Assembly (NCBI RefSeq): GCF_018687715.1
Contig: NC_056767.1
Span: 28,588,001-28,652,000 of the forward strand
Direction of reading: 5' to 3'
Source of the DNA: Carya illinoinensis
Lineage: Eukaryota > Streptophyta > Magnoliopsida > Fagales > Juglandaceae
Length of the DNA stretch: 64,000 bases
Shown here: one piece after another, positions 1-10,969 of the stretch
Position numbering within the stretch: the first letter of the stretch is position 1
Layout: each line of letters begins with the position of its first letter
Notes under the pieces: generated by a model
What the model was told of the DNA's origin: nothing
Databases searched by the model: none
Seen by the model: the letters and a program-made list of their open reading frames with translations, nothing else
Program-made: the position numbers and the translations under genes

Positions 1-3
1 TAG

Positions 4-876
4 CTTGTTGAACAGGAATATGTAGAGGACCTGGATGAAGATTGTGAACTAATATTTGCGGGAAATAAGATTCCAGATTTGGACTACCATTGCAAGCTGA
101 AGAAGACTCGAAATAGTTATTTATGTGATGAGATAAATGTTGATTTGGTGTATTCGGATGAGATAAAAGGATTCATTGCATGTGTTGTTGTTCTATCCGA
201 TCCCTCCCAAAGGTACTCTTTCCTCAGTAATATGCATATCGATATCTACTATAATGGTGTTTATCAATATACCAGTACGCATATAAGATATATTAATCCA
301 AGTAGCTCAGATAATGTGTGGTTGTATTACCACGAACTAAAAGGAGAGCATTTCAAATCAGTGGAGGGAATTCTGCAACTTAAGTTTGATGGGGACCAAG
401 GTAGAATCCCAATTAGAAGTTTTGGAATCCGTGTGGTATGCAAGCAGAAGGAGATCAATACATTACAAGACGTTGCACGTTGGAGTCCTTGTGTTAACGT
501 CCAGCCTTCTTCAAAATTAATAATTTCTGGTTTAGAGAATGAAAGCGAAGATGAGAATCCAAATGAAGATTTGGAACTTGGGGTCCATTTGGTAGAGAAG
601 GATGAAGAGAAGGCAAGAGATCATGATACCGATGTGCTCCATGAAGATGTTGGTGCCCATTTTGATACATCCAGTGAAGTAATTGAAGGTTGGGTGGATT
701 ATTTAATGGATGGTAAGAGGCGTCATAATGAAGATGATTGCAACCTAGAATTCAATTGGCACCCTCAACAAAAGAGGCAGCATTCCTCAACTATGGGCAT
801 TAGAATAACAGAATTAGAGAATGACGATGAGAATCCAAAGGAAGATGTGGATTTAGAGCTTAAAGTTGGGTTGTAA
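4..876 (+). CDS. Terminal exon of a TIR-NBS-LRR resistance gene (post-LRR C-JID domain), upstream exons outside the window
   Basis: The frame is open from base 4 to the TAA at 874-876. Bases 2-3 (AG) fit an intron acceptor, because the two related relics at 38961 and 51962 also begin CTTGTT after CTAG. The first ~160 residues have the C-JID pattern found after the LRRs of plant TNL proteins (CELIFAGNKIPD near the start, then FIACVVVL, GEHFKSVEGILQLKF and FGIRVVCKQKE). The aromatic pair that usually follows IPD is not visible, so the domain is somewhat diverged. The tail is acidic and holds two related segments (LENESEDENPNEDLEL and LENDDENPKEDVDLEL), suggesting a small internal duplication. 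C-JID domains contribute to ligand recognition in TNL immune receptors. Alone this exon is not a gene; whether its parent is functional cannot be told from this window. Confidence 0.75.
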   Translation, partial: LVEQEYVEDLDEDCELIFAGNKIPDLDYHCKLKKTRNSYLCDEINVDLVYSDEIKGFIACVVVLSDPSQRYSFLSNMHIDIYYNGVYQYTSTHIRYINPSSSDNVWLYYHELKGEHFKSVEGILQLKFDGDQGRIPIRSFGIRVVCKQKEINTLQDVARWSPCVNVQPSSKLIISGLENESEDENPNEDLELGVHLVEKDEEKARDHDTDVLHEDVGAHFDTSSEVIEGWVDYLMDGKRRHNEDDCNLEFNWHPQQKRQHSSTMGIRITELENDDENPKEDVDLELKVGL

Positions 877-889
877 TTAAAAGGTGCAA

Positions 890-1390
890 TCTTCAATTTT
901 GTTTATTAAAATATTTTTATTTTAATAAAAAATTAGATAGTTTAAAAATAATTTAAATAAGAAATTTTATATAAAAATCTAAGAAAAACTTTGGTTTCGT
1001 CTCTATTATTCTTAAAAAATTTCCTAACCTTTCTTATATATATTGTGTAGCCTCCCTTTCCTTCAAGCTCATGCACTCCCTGAAGAAGCTACAACTTGAT
1101 TATTCTTTGGAATTTGTCATCTCTCCTTATAATTCAGGTTTTGTGCCACCTTTTGGATGGAGTTATTTGGATTTTTGTGCCTCTTTTGTTTTTATTTTTT
1201 TATTTTTATTTAGATTTTCACTTGATTTATGCTTTTGAAAAATGTTGTGTAATGTAATAATACATATTATTTTTATTTTTTTGTTTCATCAATAATAATT
1301 TAGATTATCACATTTCTTAACAATATTTAGTGACAATTGATTCGAGTGATGTACAGTTAGTGTAAAATCAATCAAGGGAATTTGATTGGC
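890..1390 (+). repeat. TNL 3'-flank segment, copy 1
   Basis: This AT-rich stretch directly follows the C-JID stop. It matches 55140-55620 over nearly its whole length and 39120-39375 over its middle. Shared landmarks are TCTCCTTATAATTC, GATTTTCACTTGATTTATG and ATATTTAGTGACA. It probably contains the 3' UTR and downstream sequence of the TNL. No convincing reading frame is present. Confidence 0.6.
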
Positions 1391-2758
1391 CTCTTAGATC
1401 TCTCTTTTAATTAAGTTTTTTAGGAGGATATCGGTTAATATGCATATATTTTTGGGTAGTTTGCTGATAGAAATGGGTAAAGATCATAAATTGATTTATT
1501 AAGTATTATGAGCTTGCATTTGGCTTGATTAGTGAGTGAAGGTGTTTCTTGGATCCAAAAATGAAAAAATTAATTATAAAATTTAAGAAAAAGTCTAAAA
1601 GCCTAGGTAGTTCATTTGGCCAGTATAAAATAGAAACAAGGGGTGCTGAGTGAGGTCATGGATTCAATCCAGTATGAGTGAATAAGTGAGGTTCATCAGC
1701 GTGGTAAGATAAATACATGAAATTAGTCCAATCAAATTTATTCATGACTAGGTTTCTTTTGGAAATGGTTGAATTTTGATTGAGATTATTTTTTGATAAG
1801 TAAATAATTGAGGTGATTTTTTATCAGAGAGAAAATCCATGAGAAGTGAGAATCTCTTTGTTTTTTGTCTGGACATGAGTTTAGCTTGGACCACATGTCA
1901 TCACTCCACTTAATAATTTTGATCAGTTGAGCAGTTGCAGATAAAGAGAGAGTACTTGTAAAGAGAGAAGCTGAATTATTAAGGAATGAGGAAGAGCTTT
2001 AAAAGAGAGAGATAGATTTGGAAGGAGTTGGGACTCCACAACAATCAAGTGGAGCTTCAAAGGAAGAAGCAGACATGTGGCGTTTCGTGTGTATTGATAT
2101 CAAAGCGAAGCCCCAACTAATTGGGATACATCGACCAACCAGTTGATGATTTTGTTATTAGATACTTAGTGTTTGTAACAGAGACAAATTATTGAAAAAT
2201 CTGTTGTTAGTGACTTTATATTGTTGTTGAAAGAAATCGTCGAATGTAGTACTTTAGTGACTTTAAAAAACTATGTTAATTAAATTGGATTCGTTTCCAC
2301 CAAAATCATGTCCAAGTAATTTTCTGCAGTCAACCCAACAAGTCGTCAAATACATATCTCAATCCGCTGATTATAATGAATATGGTGGTGCTGTCCCGTT
2401 CAAAAAATATCTGCAATATTCATGCATTTGATCCTTATCCCCATCAATTATTCTCTGTGGAAACAAACTATGGAGCTGGTAAGAAGATAAAAAGCATTAA
2501 AATGACCCCGCTTGTCTATATTCCAACAGATGTGCTTTCTCTATTTTTGAATGTATATATAATACATATAGTAATAGCACACCACAACACTGGCCATTAT
2601 GCAGATGTTTTTTCATAAAATATATAAAGATATTTTCCGAAAAAGAGTGACAGAGTTCATGAGTTCAACAAGTTTCTTTAGTCAACCCAACCACAGAGTT
2701 TGCATCTTCAGATTCCTACAAAATTAGCCAAATTCATAACTCAATTCATCTTTCCCTT
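1391..2758. other. AT-rich intergenic stretch, no gene recognised
   Basis: I see no extended reading frame with recognisable similarity. An 80-residue open frame at 2376-2618 has no family features. A stretch near 1640-1740 contains a GATTCAATCC box that faintly resembles a Pol III B box, which is not enough to call a SINE. Confidence 0.4.
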
Positions 2759-2891
2759 CCTACAATCATTCCCAAATACATAAAGAAACTCATCTTCAGC
2801 TTCCTACAATCATTCCCAAATACATAAAAGAAAGGCAACTTCAGCTTCCTACAATCACTCCCAAATACATAAAGAAATGCATTTCAGCTTA
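2759..2891. repeat. Three-copy tandem repeat, ~44-45-bp unit
   Basis: Units start at 2759, 2803 and 2848, each opening CCTACAATCA and continuing CCCAAATACATAAA, then a variable AAAG/ATGC segment and TTCAGCTT. Copies differ by a few substitutions and one indel. Function unknown. Confidence 0.75.
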
Positions 2892-3432
2892 TACAAAAAC
2901 ACCCTAACAGAACATCGTATTTAGATTCTCAACTCTACTTTACGTTGTTGTTGCACCATCTCAGCTAGCATTCTTTTTTTCTTTACCTGATACAATCAAA
3001 CTCAATTAATTAACAGTTTGCATAAAAGTTTGCAATACAATCAAAGTAGTTTCAAATACTCAATATGTCAAAATCCAACATGGGACCAGCAAGTAATCCC
3101 ACTTCCTAAAGTAAGCAGATACCATATATACCAACATAAATACCAACACACATCTTCTCAAACCAACACAAATTAAATATACTATCCCATGCCACCAACA
3201 CACAACATCCCAAGTTACCATGGCACAACTTCCATATAAGAAAATTCATCAATCTGGAATGAAAATTCATTGTCTGACAGTTTTGAGATAGGATGAGTTT
3301 ATCAGGCTAATGGCAAAAAAAGAAAAACTGGGGCAGCAGTTTTTAGCCAAAAAATCTGCTCTATAGACAGACATTATTAACAGGGTTTTGAAGGTGATAT
3401 GGCAGCTGCATATTCATCAACATATGTGCTGC

Positions 3433-3810
3433 AAAATCTGCTGCTAGAAATATGCTAAAAATCTGCTGCATTTTTATAATATAAAAATCTGTTGCTAAAA
3501 ATTTGCTGCAGCCTGCATTCAGTCAAAAAAATCGCTGCATTAACTCAAAAAATAAAAAATAAAAAATCTGCAGCATTCAAAACCTGCTGCATTAACTCAA
3601 AAAATAAAAAATGAAAAATCTGCTGCATTCACTCAAAAATATCCTGCATTCAAAATCTTCTGCATTCACTCAATAAAAAATCTGCTGCATTCACTCAAAA
3701 AAAAAAAAAAAAAAATCATCTGCATTCACTTGAAAATCTGCTGCATTAACTCAAAAAAAAAAAATCTGCAAGTTCACTCAAAAAAAATCTGCAAGTTTCT
3801 AGTTCAGCAT
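3433..3810. repeat. Degenerate CTGCTGCATTCACTCAAAA array, copy A
   Basis: Many imperfect tandem units of roughly 20-25 bp made of CTGCTGCATT followed by CACTC or AACTC and an A-run of variable length. A closely related array lies at 12655-13030 with different A-run lengths, as expected for polymerase slippage after the segmental duplication. Confidence 0.75.
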
Positions 3811-4822
3811 TCATGCAGTTAGGTGTTCGCTATCATATATTTCTGGTGTATTTGGGTTGTGCCCCTTTGCACTTTGAGTAAAGTTTACCTTATCAAAAAA
3901 AGTATTTGGAGTCGGCTATAAAAGCATCTGATGTCACTTCTCTATACAAGTTGGTACTTCTATCAGAGCATATGCCTTCATGCCCTTTAACCCACAGTCA
4001 ATTTGACCTTTTCCATAACCTTGTAAATTTGTAATGGCTTCATTAACAAATTAATAGGGGTTTTCATAGTAAAGCCCAGTAGATAATATGTCCAGCAAAA
4101 TCCGATGATGGAAAATTCAATAAATACTTGAGGCTTTTCTCCATGGCTTTGCAACAAAGATAATAAGCTATGTTAATACATATAGATAAATGTAAAAAGA
4201 TTAATTGTATATTGAACAAGAGATTATCCGTCTTAGACTTCTTCATTCTGATTTCTCAACTCTGTTATACTAGGCAAGCTAACCTTAGATAATTGCAAAA
4301 GCTTTCCAACAAAATCTTTATATAATCTGAAGCAAAACTACCTACGATATATATATATATATATATATTTTTATTAACCCTACAAATTCTTAATATATTA
4401 TCTTAGGAAAGGAAGCACAACATCTTGGAAATGGGATAGTGGAGTGGAAAACCCTCTTTACCTTCTCAATGACCCGACGGCCCAGGTATTCTTCACTCCT
4501 ACCTTGAGTCTCAGCACGCTGAGGCACTGGATACCTACAAACATAGCAACGTACCCAGAAGTTGAATCTAAAAAGCATATAAAACCTAAGAAGGGCGTCC
4601 AGAATTATAGACATACATGGGCGTAGCCGCAGCAAGCCGGACTTGAAAAAGAACAAAAAAATAAAAAATAGAAGACAACAACTCTGGTTTATACCCGACC
4701 CGACACCTTCATAACAAGTTAACAACTCAATCCAAACCGACCGTTAGAACAAAATCAGGTCGAACTCGTATGACCCACTAGCCTTTAAAAAAAAAAAAGG
4801 TGCTTGGGGGGGGGGGGGCGAA

Positions 4823-5118
4823 ATGCTGAACTCTTTCTTCTTCATCGGGTCCAACCAATGCTCCTCTGAGTCAACCCACTCCCAAATCAACCGAGTCTCG
4901 ACCCACACCCTCAGGTCCTTGTGCAGAACGAGTCTCAACCACACCCATACCCTCGAGTCCAACCAGTTCTACTCCGCCATGGTCCAGACCATCGACGCTC
5001 CGGTCTCGACCGTTTGGTCCTTGGTCTAACGATTCAACAAATCAATGCCACAAATCAATGTTGTACATCTCACAGGAAGCTTCGAATATCTTTCCAAAGA
5101 GTTAAGATGGCATGCAAT
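4823..5118 (+). pseudogene. Truncated PYR/PYL-type ABA-receptor fragment followed by a TNL-LRR-like fragment (copy A)
   Basis: From 4823 an open frame of 68 codons ends in HTHTLESNQFYSAMVQTID, then APVSTVWSLV and TAA. The spacing HT-x-L...S...Q-x-I-x-AP...VWS-x-V is that of the N-terminal part of PYR/PYL/RCAR abscisic-acid receptors, where VWS-x-VRRFD begins the START-like fold. The rest of the receptor, including the gate and latch loops, is absent, so it cannot bind ABA. From 5050 a second segment reads VVHLTGSFEYLSKELRW, a phrase typical of the first LRRs of TNL proteins. In copy B the two parts are joined directly in frame; here about 25 extra bases and a stop separate them. PYL assignment is fairly firm, the TNL-LRR assignment moderate. 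Confidence 0.6.
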
Positions 5119-5220
5119 ACAAAAGTCTCACACAAATCGTGGTCAGTTTGAATTTAAGAGACTGCAACAGAGGGCATAAGAGATCCACTAGAGATCGAAA
5201 TTGGGTAGAGATAGAAATTA

Positions 5221-5241
5221 AGAGAGAGAGAGAGAGAGAGT
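5221..5241. repeat. (AG)n microsatellite
   Basis: A run of AG dinucleotides within copy A. The matching position in copy B (~15659-15667) has only a few units, so the tract expanded or contracted after the duplication. Confidence 0.85.
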
Positions 5242-5409
5242 AACCTGTGATGGATCAAAGTATGAGAGAGTGGGGTAGATCTGGACCTCGTGGAGAAGCA
5301 ACAAAGGGGATGAACTGCGACTACGAGCTGTGACGACCCACGGCGACCACAAACTGTGACGAAGAACGAAGATGACGAACGGAGAGGTGGCTAGGGTTTG
5401 GGGAGGAGA

Positions 5410-7051
5410 CCTGGAGAAGGAAAAGTCTATATGTAACCGCAAGATATCCCCTTTGCGGCCTCGCGTCTACGTGGCATAAAGAAAACGATGCATTCTTTCG
5501 TACAAAATCCCTCCCTATTCTCTCATCCTTCTCCTTCAATTTTTTGCTTGTTGTTTCGTTGCATCACAGCAACCTCGCTGCCTAGCCTCATGTCAACCAC
5601 CGAGAGCTTGCCAACTTTCCAGTAGCCTCCACGTTTTCCTTCCTCAGCTGCAGGCGAAGCCAATGCCACCATCACACATGGAAGCTAACGCCATGGACCA
5701 CCGTCTGGAATCAACCATCTACCGTTGATCTTCATGCCAACTGCTCCTCCACGGTAAGACAGAACATGACCAATTAACTTTGTTTTTACTGGTAAAAAGC
5801 AGAGCAGCTTTTACATTAAGCAACTTCTCGGCAAGCTGCCCATCCTCCTCTTGCCGTATGTTCACCGTCGCCCAGCTGCAGGATATGGCCAGTGGAGTAA
5901 AGAACAATATTTTCTTGTGTATTAACCAAGAAAATCCAAAACCCAAAACCCAGTGGAGTAAAAAACCATGGATTTGTTTTATCTGGGTCAATGGTAAAGA
6001 GACTAACCCATTGGGGCCGAAATCGTGAGATTGAAGACGATAGAATTAACGTCTCAGTGAAGGAAATTCTGAAATGGGATTCATCAATTTGTCGAAAAAG
6101 AATGCAAAAAAAAAAAAAATTATGGATTTTTCTTGAAGGGATTTTTCTAAGGATGAGGACAATATCTGAGAAGCTTCTTGTGGAGGTCAACAAGTTGGTC
6201 TAGGCCTTGGAGTTGGAAGGTCCCGTTTCTTCGGTGTGTTTTTATTGAATCTTGATACGGTTTATTGAGTGACTTCAGTAGCGTTTTCAATCTTGAGAGT
6301 ATTTCAGGAGCTTTTAGTTCAAGGTTCTAGATACGTAGGCTTCTACTGTAATGTGAACTGTGAAGCCCATGAGTTCATCTTTCTCATAGGAACTCACTGC
6401 TTAGTTTGTGCTCGCTTTATGCAGCAGATTTCCAAAACCATCGAATGGATAGAAGATTAATTTATTTATTAAAAAAATCTCTATCAATCAATATCCCAAG
6501 AACTAAAAACATACATTTTTGTAATAAAAATAAAGATACTTAAACTAAACATAAAAAGACTTAATACTTCTCATTGAAGTGTGCCCAGAAACAAGAAATC
6601 CATTAAAGAAGAACAAAAGACTAGCTACTGTGAAATCCATCAAAGAAGACCCACAAACAAAAAAATGATCGTATATGTACCCAGGAAAAATGCCCAGAGA
6701 AATGCCGATGAAGACCCAGTAATGCTGATAAAGACCCAAAAAATACCCAGAAGAAATGCCGACTAAATCTCTCACCCACCCTGTTGCGACTTAGAGCAAT
6801 GGGTACGTGATGACGGCGACCTCAACAATCGGATGGTTTAAGAGACAGAAGACGGCACGTTAGCGACGGCGTTCGATGTCTCTGCTTTTCATGATTTCTC
6901 TGCAATGTTTCATCAAAATAATTTCCTTCCTCCCGCAGCTTGTTTCTGTTTTAAGCTTATTATTTTATTATTATTATTTTAATTGCCACGTCAGTCCCAG
7001 GGCCGCGGCGGGGTTATTCCCCGGGGGTATGTAGCAGTTCTGCCTGGAGAA
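5410..7051. mobile_element. Mutator-like (MULE) non-autonomous element with 9-bp target duplication
   Basis: Nine bases, CCTGGAGAA, occur at 5410-5418 and again at 7043-7051, framing a 1624-bp insert (5419-7042). The paralogous copy B has a single CCTAGAGAA at 15851-15859 with the same flanks, an empty site. The insert ends are imperfect inverted repeats of about 58 bp: both contain a CTAYAT block, a run of C, GCGGCC and finally ACGTGGCA at about the same distance from the tip. A 9-bp duplication with long terminal inverted repeats is the signature of Mutator-like transposons. No transposase is visible. The interior holds only short open frames (for example 5780-6028 and 6581-6766), so it could be a small Pack-MULE, but I cannot name a captured gene. 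Confidence 0.75.
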
Positions 7052-7151
7052 CTTGATTCAAAACGTTATTCGGTTGATCAATTTCGACCGATATTAGGTG
7101 AAGCCAACCCGTTATTACAACTTGATCTGATGATGCGTGCTTACTCGCTGG

Positions 7152-8150
7152 TTTTGGTCTTGGAAATTTGATGGGTGAACTGGCACGCTCATTTATTAGA
7201 TCATAATCTCTCATATTTCAATAAGGTCAATATTATGTTTGCTCTTTTGACTTGCACAACACTAAAAGCTTGTTTGTATTATATGGCGTCTGGGTAATTG
7301 AGGGTAAAGTTTTGTCTTTCTTGGGTTCAAAGCAACATCAGGATCATTGGGGAATATCATGATTCTGTACATGATATGAAATAATTTCCACTTGGCGAAA
7401 ACAGAGAATCATTAGTCTAACTGTCACTTGGCACGTTCATTGCAGTCACTGATCCCCTTAGTTTCGGTATTTCTCAATTTAGTAGTTTGGGATGACCATT
7501 GGGGGTAGGATTTCTGGGAAAACTAAATATTTGACCGTGTCAGTATCCTTGTGTTTCTCTTTAAAGATGACTTTTGAAGAAGATGTGGACTCAAAGTCGG
7601 GGCGGGGTGGGGTGGGCGGGCGGGTTTTGGGAAGAAAGGAGGGGTGTGGGAGGAATATTTGACCATGCCATTATCATTTTGTTTCTCTCTTTAAAAGTTA
7701 CTTTTGAAGAAGACATTGACTTAAAAAGTCCTGGGGGTTTTGGGAAGAAAGGAGAGGGGTGTTAGAGGAACTAGTAAAGAATGTTCTGGATGACCATTTA
7801 TTTTTCTCTGCCAAAATTTTGAAATAAGCTGGACATGAAGCTTTGCATTTTCAAAATGATGCCAAGCCTTCAGAAATGAAGGCCACGGTTGACACTATTA
7901 TACTTGGTTAAGTTGGGTTTAGCCATGCTTCCGGTTGGGTAGAATCTTTGAAAATGGAGGAAATAGTTTTATTAGTGAATTGGTTTGGGTTCAGCAATCT
8001 TTTTAATTGTGCATGTGGTTAATGTGAGGTAGGGCTTGGTATTTAAGACATAAAAATTTGTTTTATGTGGAGAAACTTTCACTTTTTGTTAAAGAATTTA
8101 GAACTCTTCTTCCATCTTTGCCATAGAACCGAAAGTCTTTTTACTTTTTA
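7152..8150. other. Gene-poor sequence with resistance-cluster repeats
   Basis: No gene. 7281-7435 is repeated at 8823-8985 (GGGTAATTGAGG, AGTTTTGTCTTTCTTGGGT, AAAGCAACATCAGGATCA). 7190-7260 resembles 12195-12260. Most of 7430-7920 belongs to a repeat family found again at ~9540, ~10970 and ~59860. Confidence 0.55.
7430..7920. repeat. Cluster repeat family R1, copy 1
   Basis: The copy begins near TTCATTGCAGTCACTGATCCC and continues through a TATTTCTC block, CTCTCTTTAAA, TGACTTTTGAAGAAGA, a G-rich GGGTTTTGGGAAGAAAGGA segment, GGATGACCATTTATTTTTC and CTGCCAAAA. Within this copy the CTTTTGAAGAAGA segment is itself duplicated (7568 and 7689). Related copies lie at 9540-9790, 10970-11430 and 59860-60690. 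Probably intron or intergenic sequence copied with TNL genes. Confidence 0.6.
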
Positions 8151-9539
8151 AAATTTTGTCAGGCCAGCCATGAAGGAGCAGATGAGTGATCTTGGTCAGA
8201 GCTTGGGAATGCCTCCAGGTGAAGGTGAGGGGTTGAAGTAATTATGTTTTCATACCATTCTGGCATTTGAGATGCACTTGAATTTTGTACACAAATAGAG
8301 CAGGAATGATGTTTTTGTTTCAAATTGCTAATTATCCAGTAGATGGCTTCCAACAGAATCCAAAGGTGCTGCTTTTAAGTTTGTTTGGAGGTAGTGACAG
8401 TGTACTGGCTTTTTGGAAAAAAAAAGAAAAGAAAATTCAGGAGGTTAGATATATTATCTAAAAGAACACTCAAACATGATATTTGTTATTAATACAGAAA
8501 AATAACCCTCTGTTCTGCCAAAAAATAAAATCAAGCAGCACCTACAAGCCATCAATCGGCTTTGCACAAAAAAGTAGAATTAGAACAAATGCAATCCGCC
8601 ATACCAGACATCATGAACACAATTCAGCAAATTGATGGCACCCAAAATGCATCGTGGAACTAGAAAATAGTTTGTACCATATTCTGACAGACCTAAGATG
8701 AAATTCCCTTGCATACTTGCATTAGTCAGTGGAAAACATAATTAACAATACCACACTACAAATCAGAGACAGAGTTCTGCAAACAGTATTTGTTGTTTGT
8801 TAGAAATGCCCTTGCATACTTGCATTATATGGTTTTCCGGGTAATTGAGGGCAAAGTTTTGTCTTTCTTGGGTACAAAGCAACATCAGGATCAATCGGGA
8901 AAATAATGAGTCTGTAGATTATATGAAATATTTTCCATTTCAGTGAAAACAGAGGGTCGTCATTCTTAATTTCACTTTCTAGCTTGTGGAATGACTTTGT
9001 GTGTCATAGTAGTTTGGTAGCCCCATATTTTTGCATCGCCTTGAAGTATTCGACCCTCAATTTATTTCTTTAATGAACTTCTTAGTATTTCTATTTTGGA
9101 TGTGTTTCGCACTCCCACGCACCCAGACCTGCAACCAAAGAAATGAGAAGGCTTGAAGTGTATAGATGCCTAAGTCAAATGTTCTGCTTAATCTTTACAG
9201 TGGAAGTCATGGGTAATGTTTGCATACCTGATGGATGACATCAATGGGTATATATAGAGTAAGGAGGGGACCTGATCTCTTATTTGAAACCAAGTTTGTA
9301 CGTTATTTTAGTTTCTCATCTTTCTGTTTGTCATTTCCCCCCCTAAAATATCAAAAATAGAATGAACAAGACTTACGATCCAGTATGGTTTGTACTTATG
9401 ATTTTGCAAGTGGTCTTTGGGGCAATGGCAATGGGGCGAGATACAGGGGCCAAGTTCCCCCTTCCCAGAATTTCCTAGAACAAAAAAACAAAATGTGTTT
9501 TGGCATGGAGTTTCTATTTCATTATCTTGCCCTTTACCC
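8150..9539. other. Intergenic stretch with intron-like repeats
   Basis: 8635-8810 matches 50594-50765 (AACTAGAAAATAGTTTG, GCCCTTGCATACTT, ACAGAGTTCTGCAAACAGT). In the second location this segment lies just upstream of a TNL LRR exon, so the copy here probably marks a lost TNL gene. 8823-8985 repeats 7281-7435. No coding sequence is recognised. Confidence 0.5.
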
Positions 9540-9790
9540 ATAAGGTCATGTTCATTGCGGTCACTGATCCCCTCATGGTTTTGATAATTCTCAATTTAGT
9601 TGTTTGGGAGGACCATTAGGGTTGGGATTTCAGGAAAAATTGAATATTTGACCATGCCAGTAACATATTATTTCTCTCTCTAAAAAGGACTTTTGAGGAA
9701 GATGTTGACTCAAAAAGGTCATGGGAGGTTCTTGGAAAGGAAGGAGACGGGGGTGTGTGGGTAGCCCAAGTGGTAAGGGCGAACTTGCGT
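9540..9790. repeat. Cluster repeat family R1, copy 2
   Basis: Same landmarks as copy 1: GTTCATTGCGGTCACTGATC, AATATTTGACCATGCCAGTA, CTTTTGAGGAAGATGTTGAC and a GGAAAGGAAGGAGA segment. It ends where a SINE-like sequence begins. Confidence 0.6.
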
Positions 9791-9860
9791 GCATGAGTAT
9801 TATGTCATAGGTTTGATTTCTCTTTGGATCAAATTGCGATTTATCTCAATGAATCGCAAT
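9765..9860 (+). mobile_element. Possible tRNA-derived SINE fragment
   Basis: GGTAGCCCAAGTGGTAAGGGC at 9770 resembles an RNA polymerase III A box and AGGTTTGATTTC at ~9809 a B box, separated by about 30 bp as in tRNA-derived SINEs. Neither end nor a target duplication is clear, so the call is tentative. Confidence 0.35.
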
Positions 9861-10969
9861 GAAAGGTGTCAAGAAATTCCTCATCTTTAGTCGAAGTTGC
9901 CAAGAAGAGGATAATGTGTAATTTATCTCAATGAAAGGTGTCGTGACAAATGGATATTTTACATTGGCCAAGAAGTAGAAAATGATAAAATCAATTCTAG
10001 TAATCACAGAAGATATTAAGATTTAAGTGGTTCCACTTGAACAAAGCTTACTTTCATGGCCATGAAGTAGAAAATGATAAAATAAATTCTAGCAATCACA
10101 CAAGATGCTAATTAAGATTTAAGTGGTTGCGCTTGAACAAAGCTCACTTTCATCCACTAATCAAAAGATGAAGTATTAGAGATCTAGTGGTAACAAATTA
10201 TTTAAACCAAAACCCTAATACAAGCTTCAAAATCTCATTACAGGGAAACTCTCGATCAGCTATCTCTCACTCTGCGTATATGTTTTGCTCTCTCTATTGC
10301 TTGATTTCTACCCTTCAGATGTATTCCATTTATAACGAGAGATCTAGACCAATTCTTACTCATAGGACGCAAGGAGTAGAAGGCTTATTTTCCACGAGGC
10401 AATCATTTATAAATACCTTCAACTGTATGTATTCCTCCTGTGAAAAAAGGAAGTCAAGTCAATTACCAAAAGGACTTTTTAGGATCTTGTAAGAAATATG
10501 GTATCCAATATATGGAACAACCAATTCTTTCCTCCATTTTCAAAGATTATGCCTTTACACTAGAGAAAATAAATTCTAGCAATCACACAAGAAGAGGATC
10601 AGTCTGTGTACGTAATTTATTTATTTTTTATCTCAATGAAAGGTAAAGCATGCAAGAACGTCATTTATAAGAAACTCATCATCTTTCTTTTTAGTTGCCA
10701 AGAGGAGGGCTGGCCCTGTGTAATTTATTACATATCTCAATGAAAAGTACTGCAAGGAAGTGCCCAAGAAACTCATCATCTTTCTTTATCAAATGTATAT
10801 CCATTTTCTAATGCAATTTTCAACTTCTGAATTCCCGATTTAAGGAGAGTCTTTTAGTAGTAATCCACCACAGATATTTGAACCAATTTTCAACTGGGCA
10901 AGCAATTTATGCCGTTAGGATATCGTTTTAATCATTTAGTGTATCCTAATTCCATTAGTGAATTGATAG

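Larger units (their letters stand above)
3433..5409. repeat. Segmental duplication, copy A (continues at 7043-7140 beyond a transposon)
   Basis: Copy A is collinear with 12655-13929 and then 15175-15859. The first block (3433 to about 4670) includes the CTGCTGCATT array, an (AT)n tract at ~4350 and a 60-residue minus-strand open frame (4064-4246) repeated almost identically at 13293-13475. The second block (~4705-5409) contains the PYL/TNL chimera. A Mutator-like element splits copy A at 5410; homology resumes at 7043 with GAGAACTTGATTCAAAAC. Orientation is direct. The duplication predates the transposon, because copy B retains the uninterrupted site. Confidence 0.8.

Noticed and set aside
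3433..3810. Regular repeats suggestive of a CRISPR-like array
   Set aside because: Units are contiguous, low-complexity and differ mainly in A-run length, with no unique spacers; it is a slippage-prone tandem array in plant DNA.
4064..4246. Identical-looking 60-residue minus-strand open frames here and at 13293-13475
   Set aside because: Their similarity is explained by the segmental duplication; no domain, signal or start context marks them as a gene.
4390..4725. Minus-strand open frame (YPVPQRAETQGRSEEYLG...) repeated at 13629-13829
   Set aside because: Shared because of the duplication; frames differ between the copies and I recognise no family.
5780..6028. FTVAQLQDM in the Mutator-like element, resembling the start of a QLQ (GRF transcription factor) domain
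   Set aside because: The following residues do not continue the QLQ pattern; a captured GRF fragment is not supported.
8162..8230. Possible exon (MKEQMSDLGQSLGMPPGE) between a TTTGTCAG acceptor-like and GAAGGTGAGG donor-like sequence
   Set aside because: I cannot match it to a family and no adjoining exon is seen; too short to annotate.
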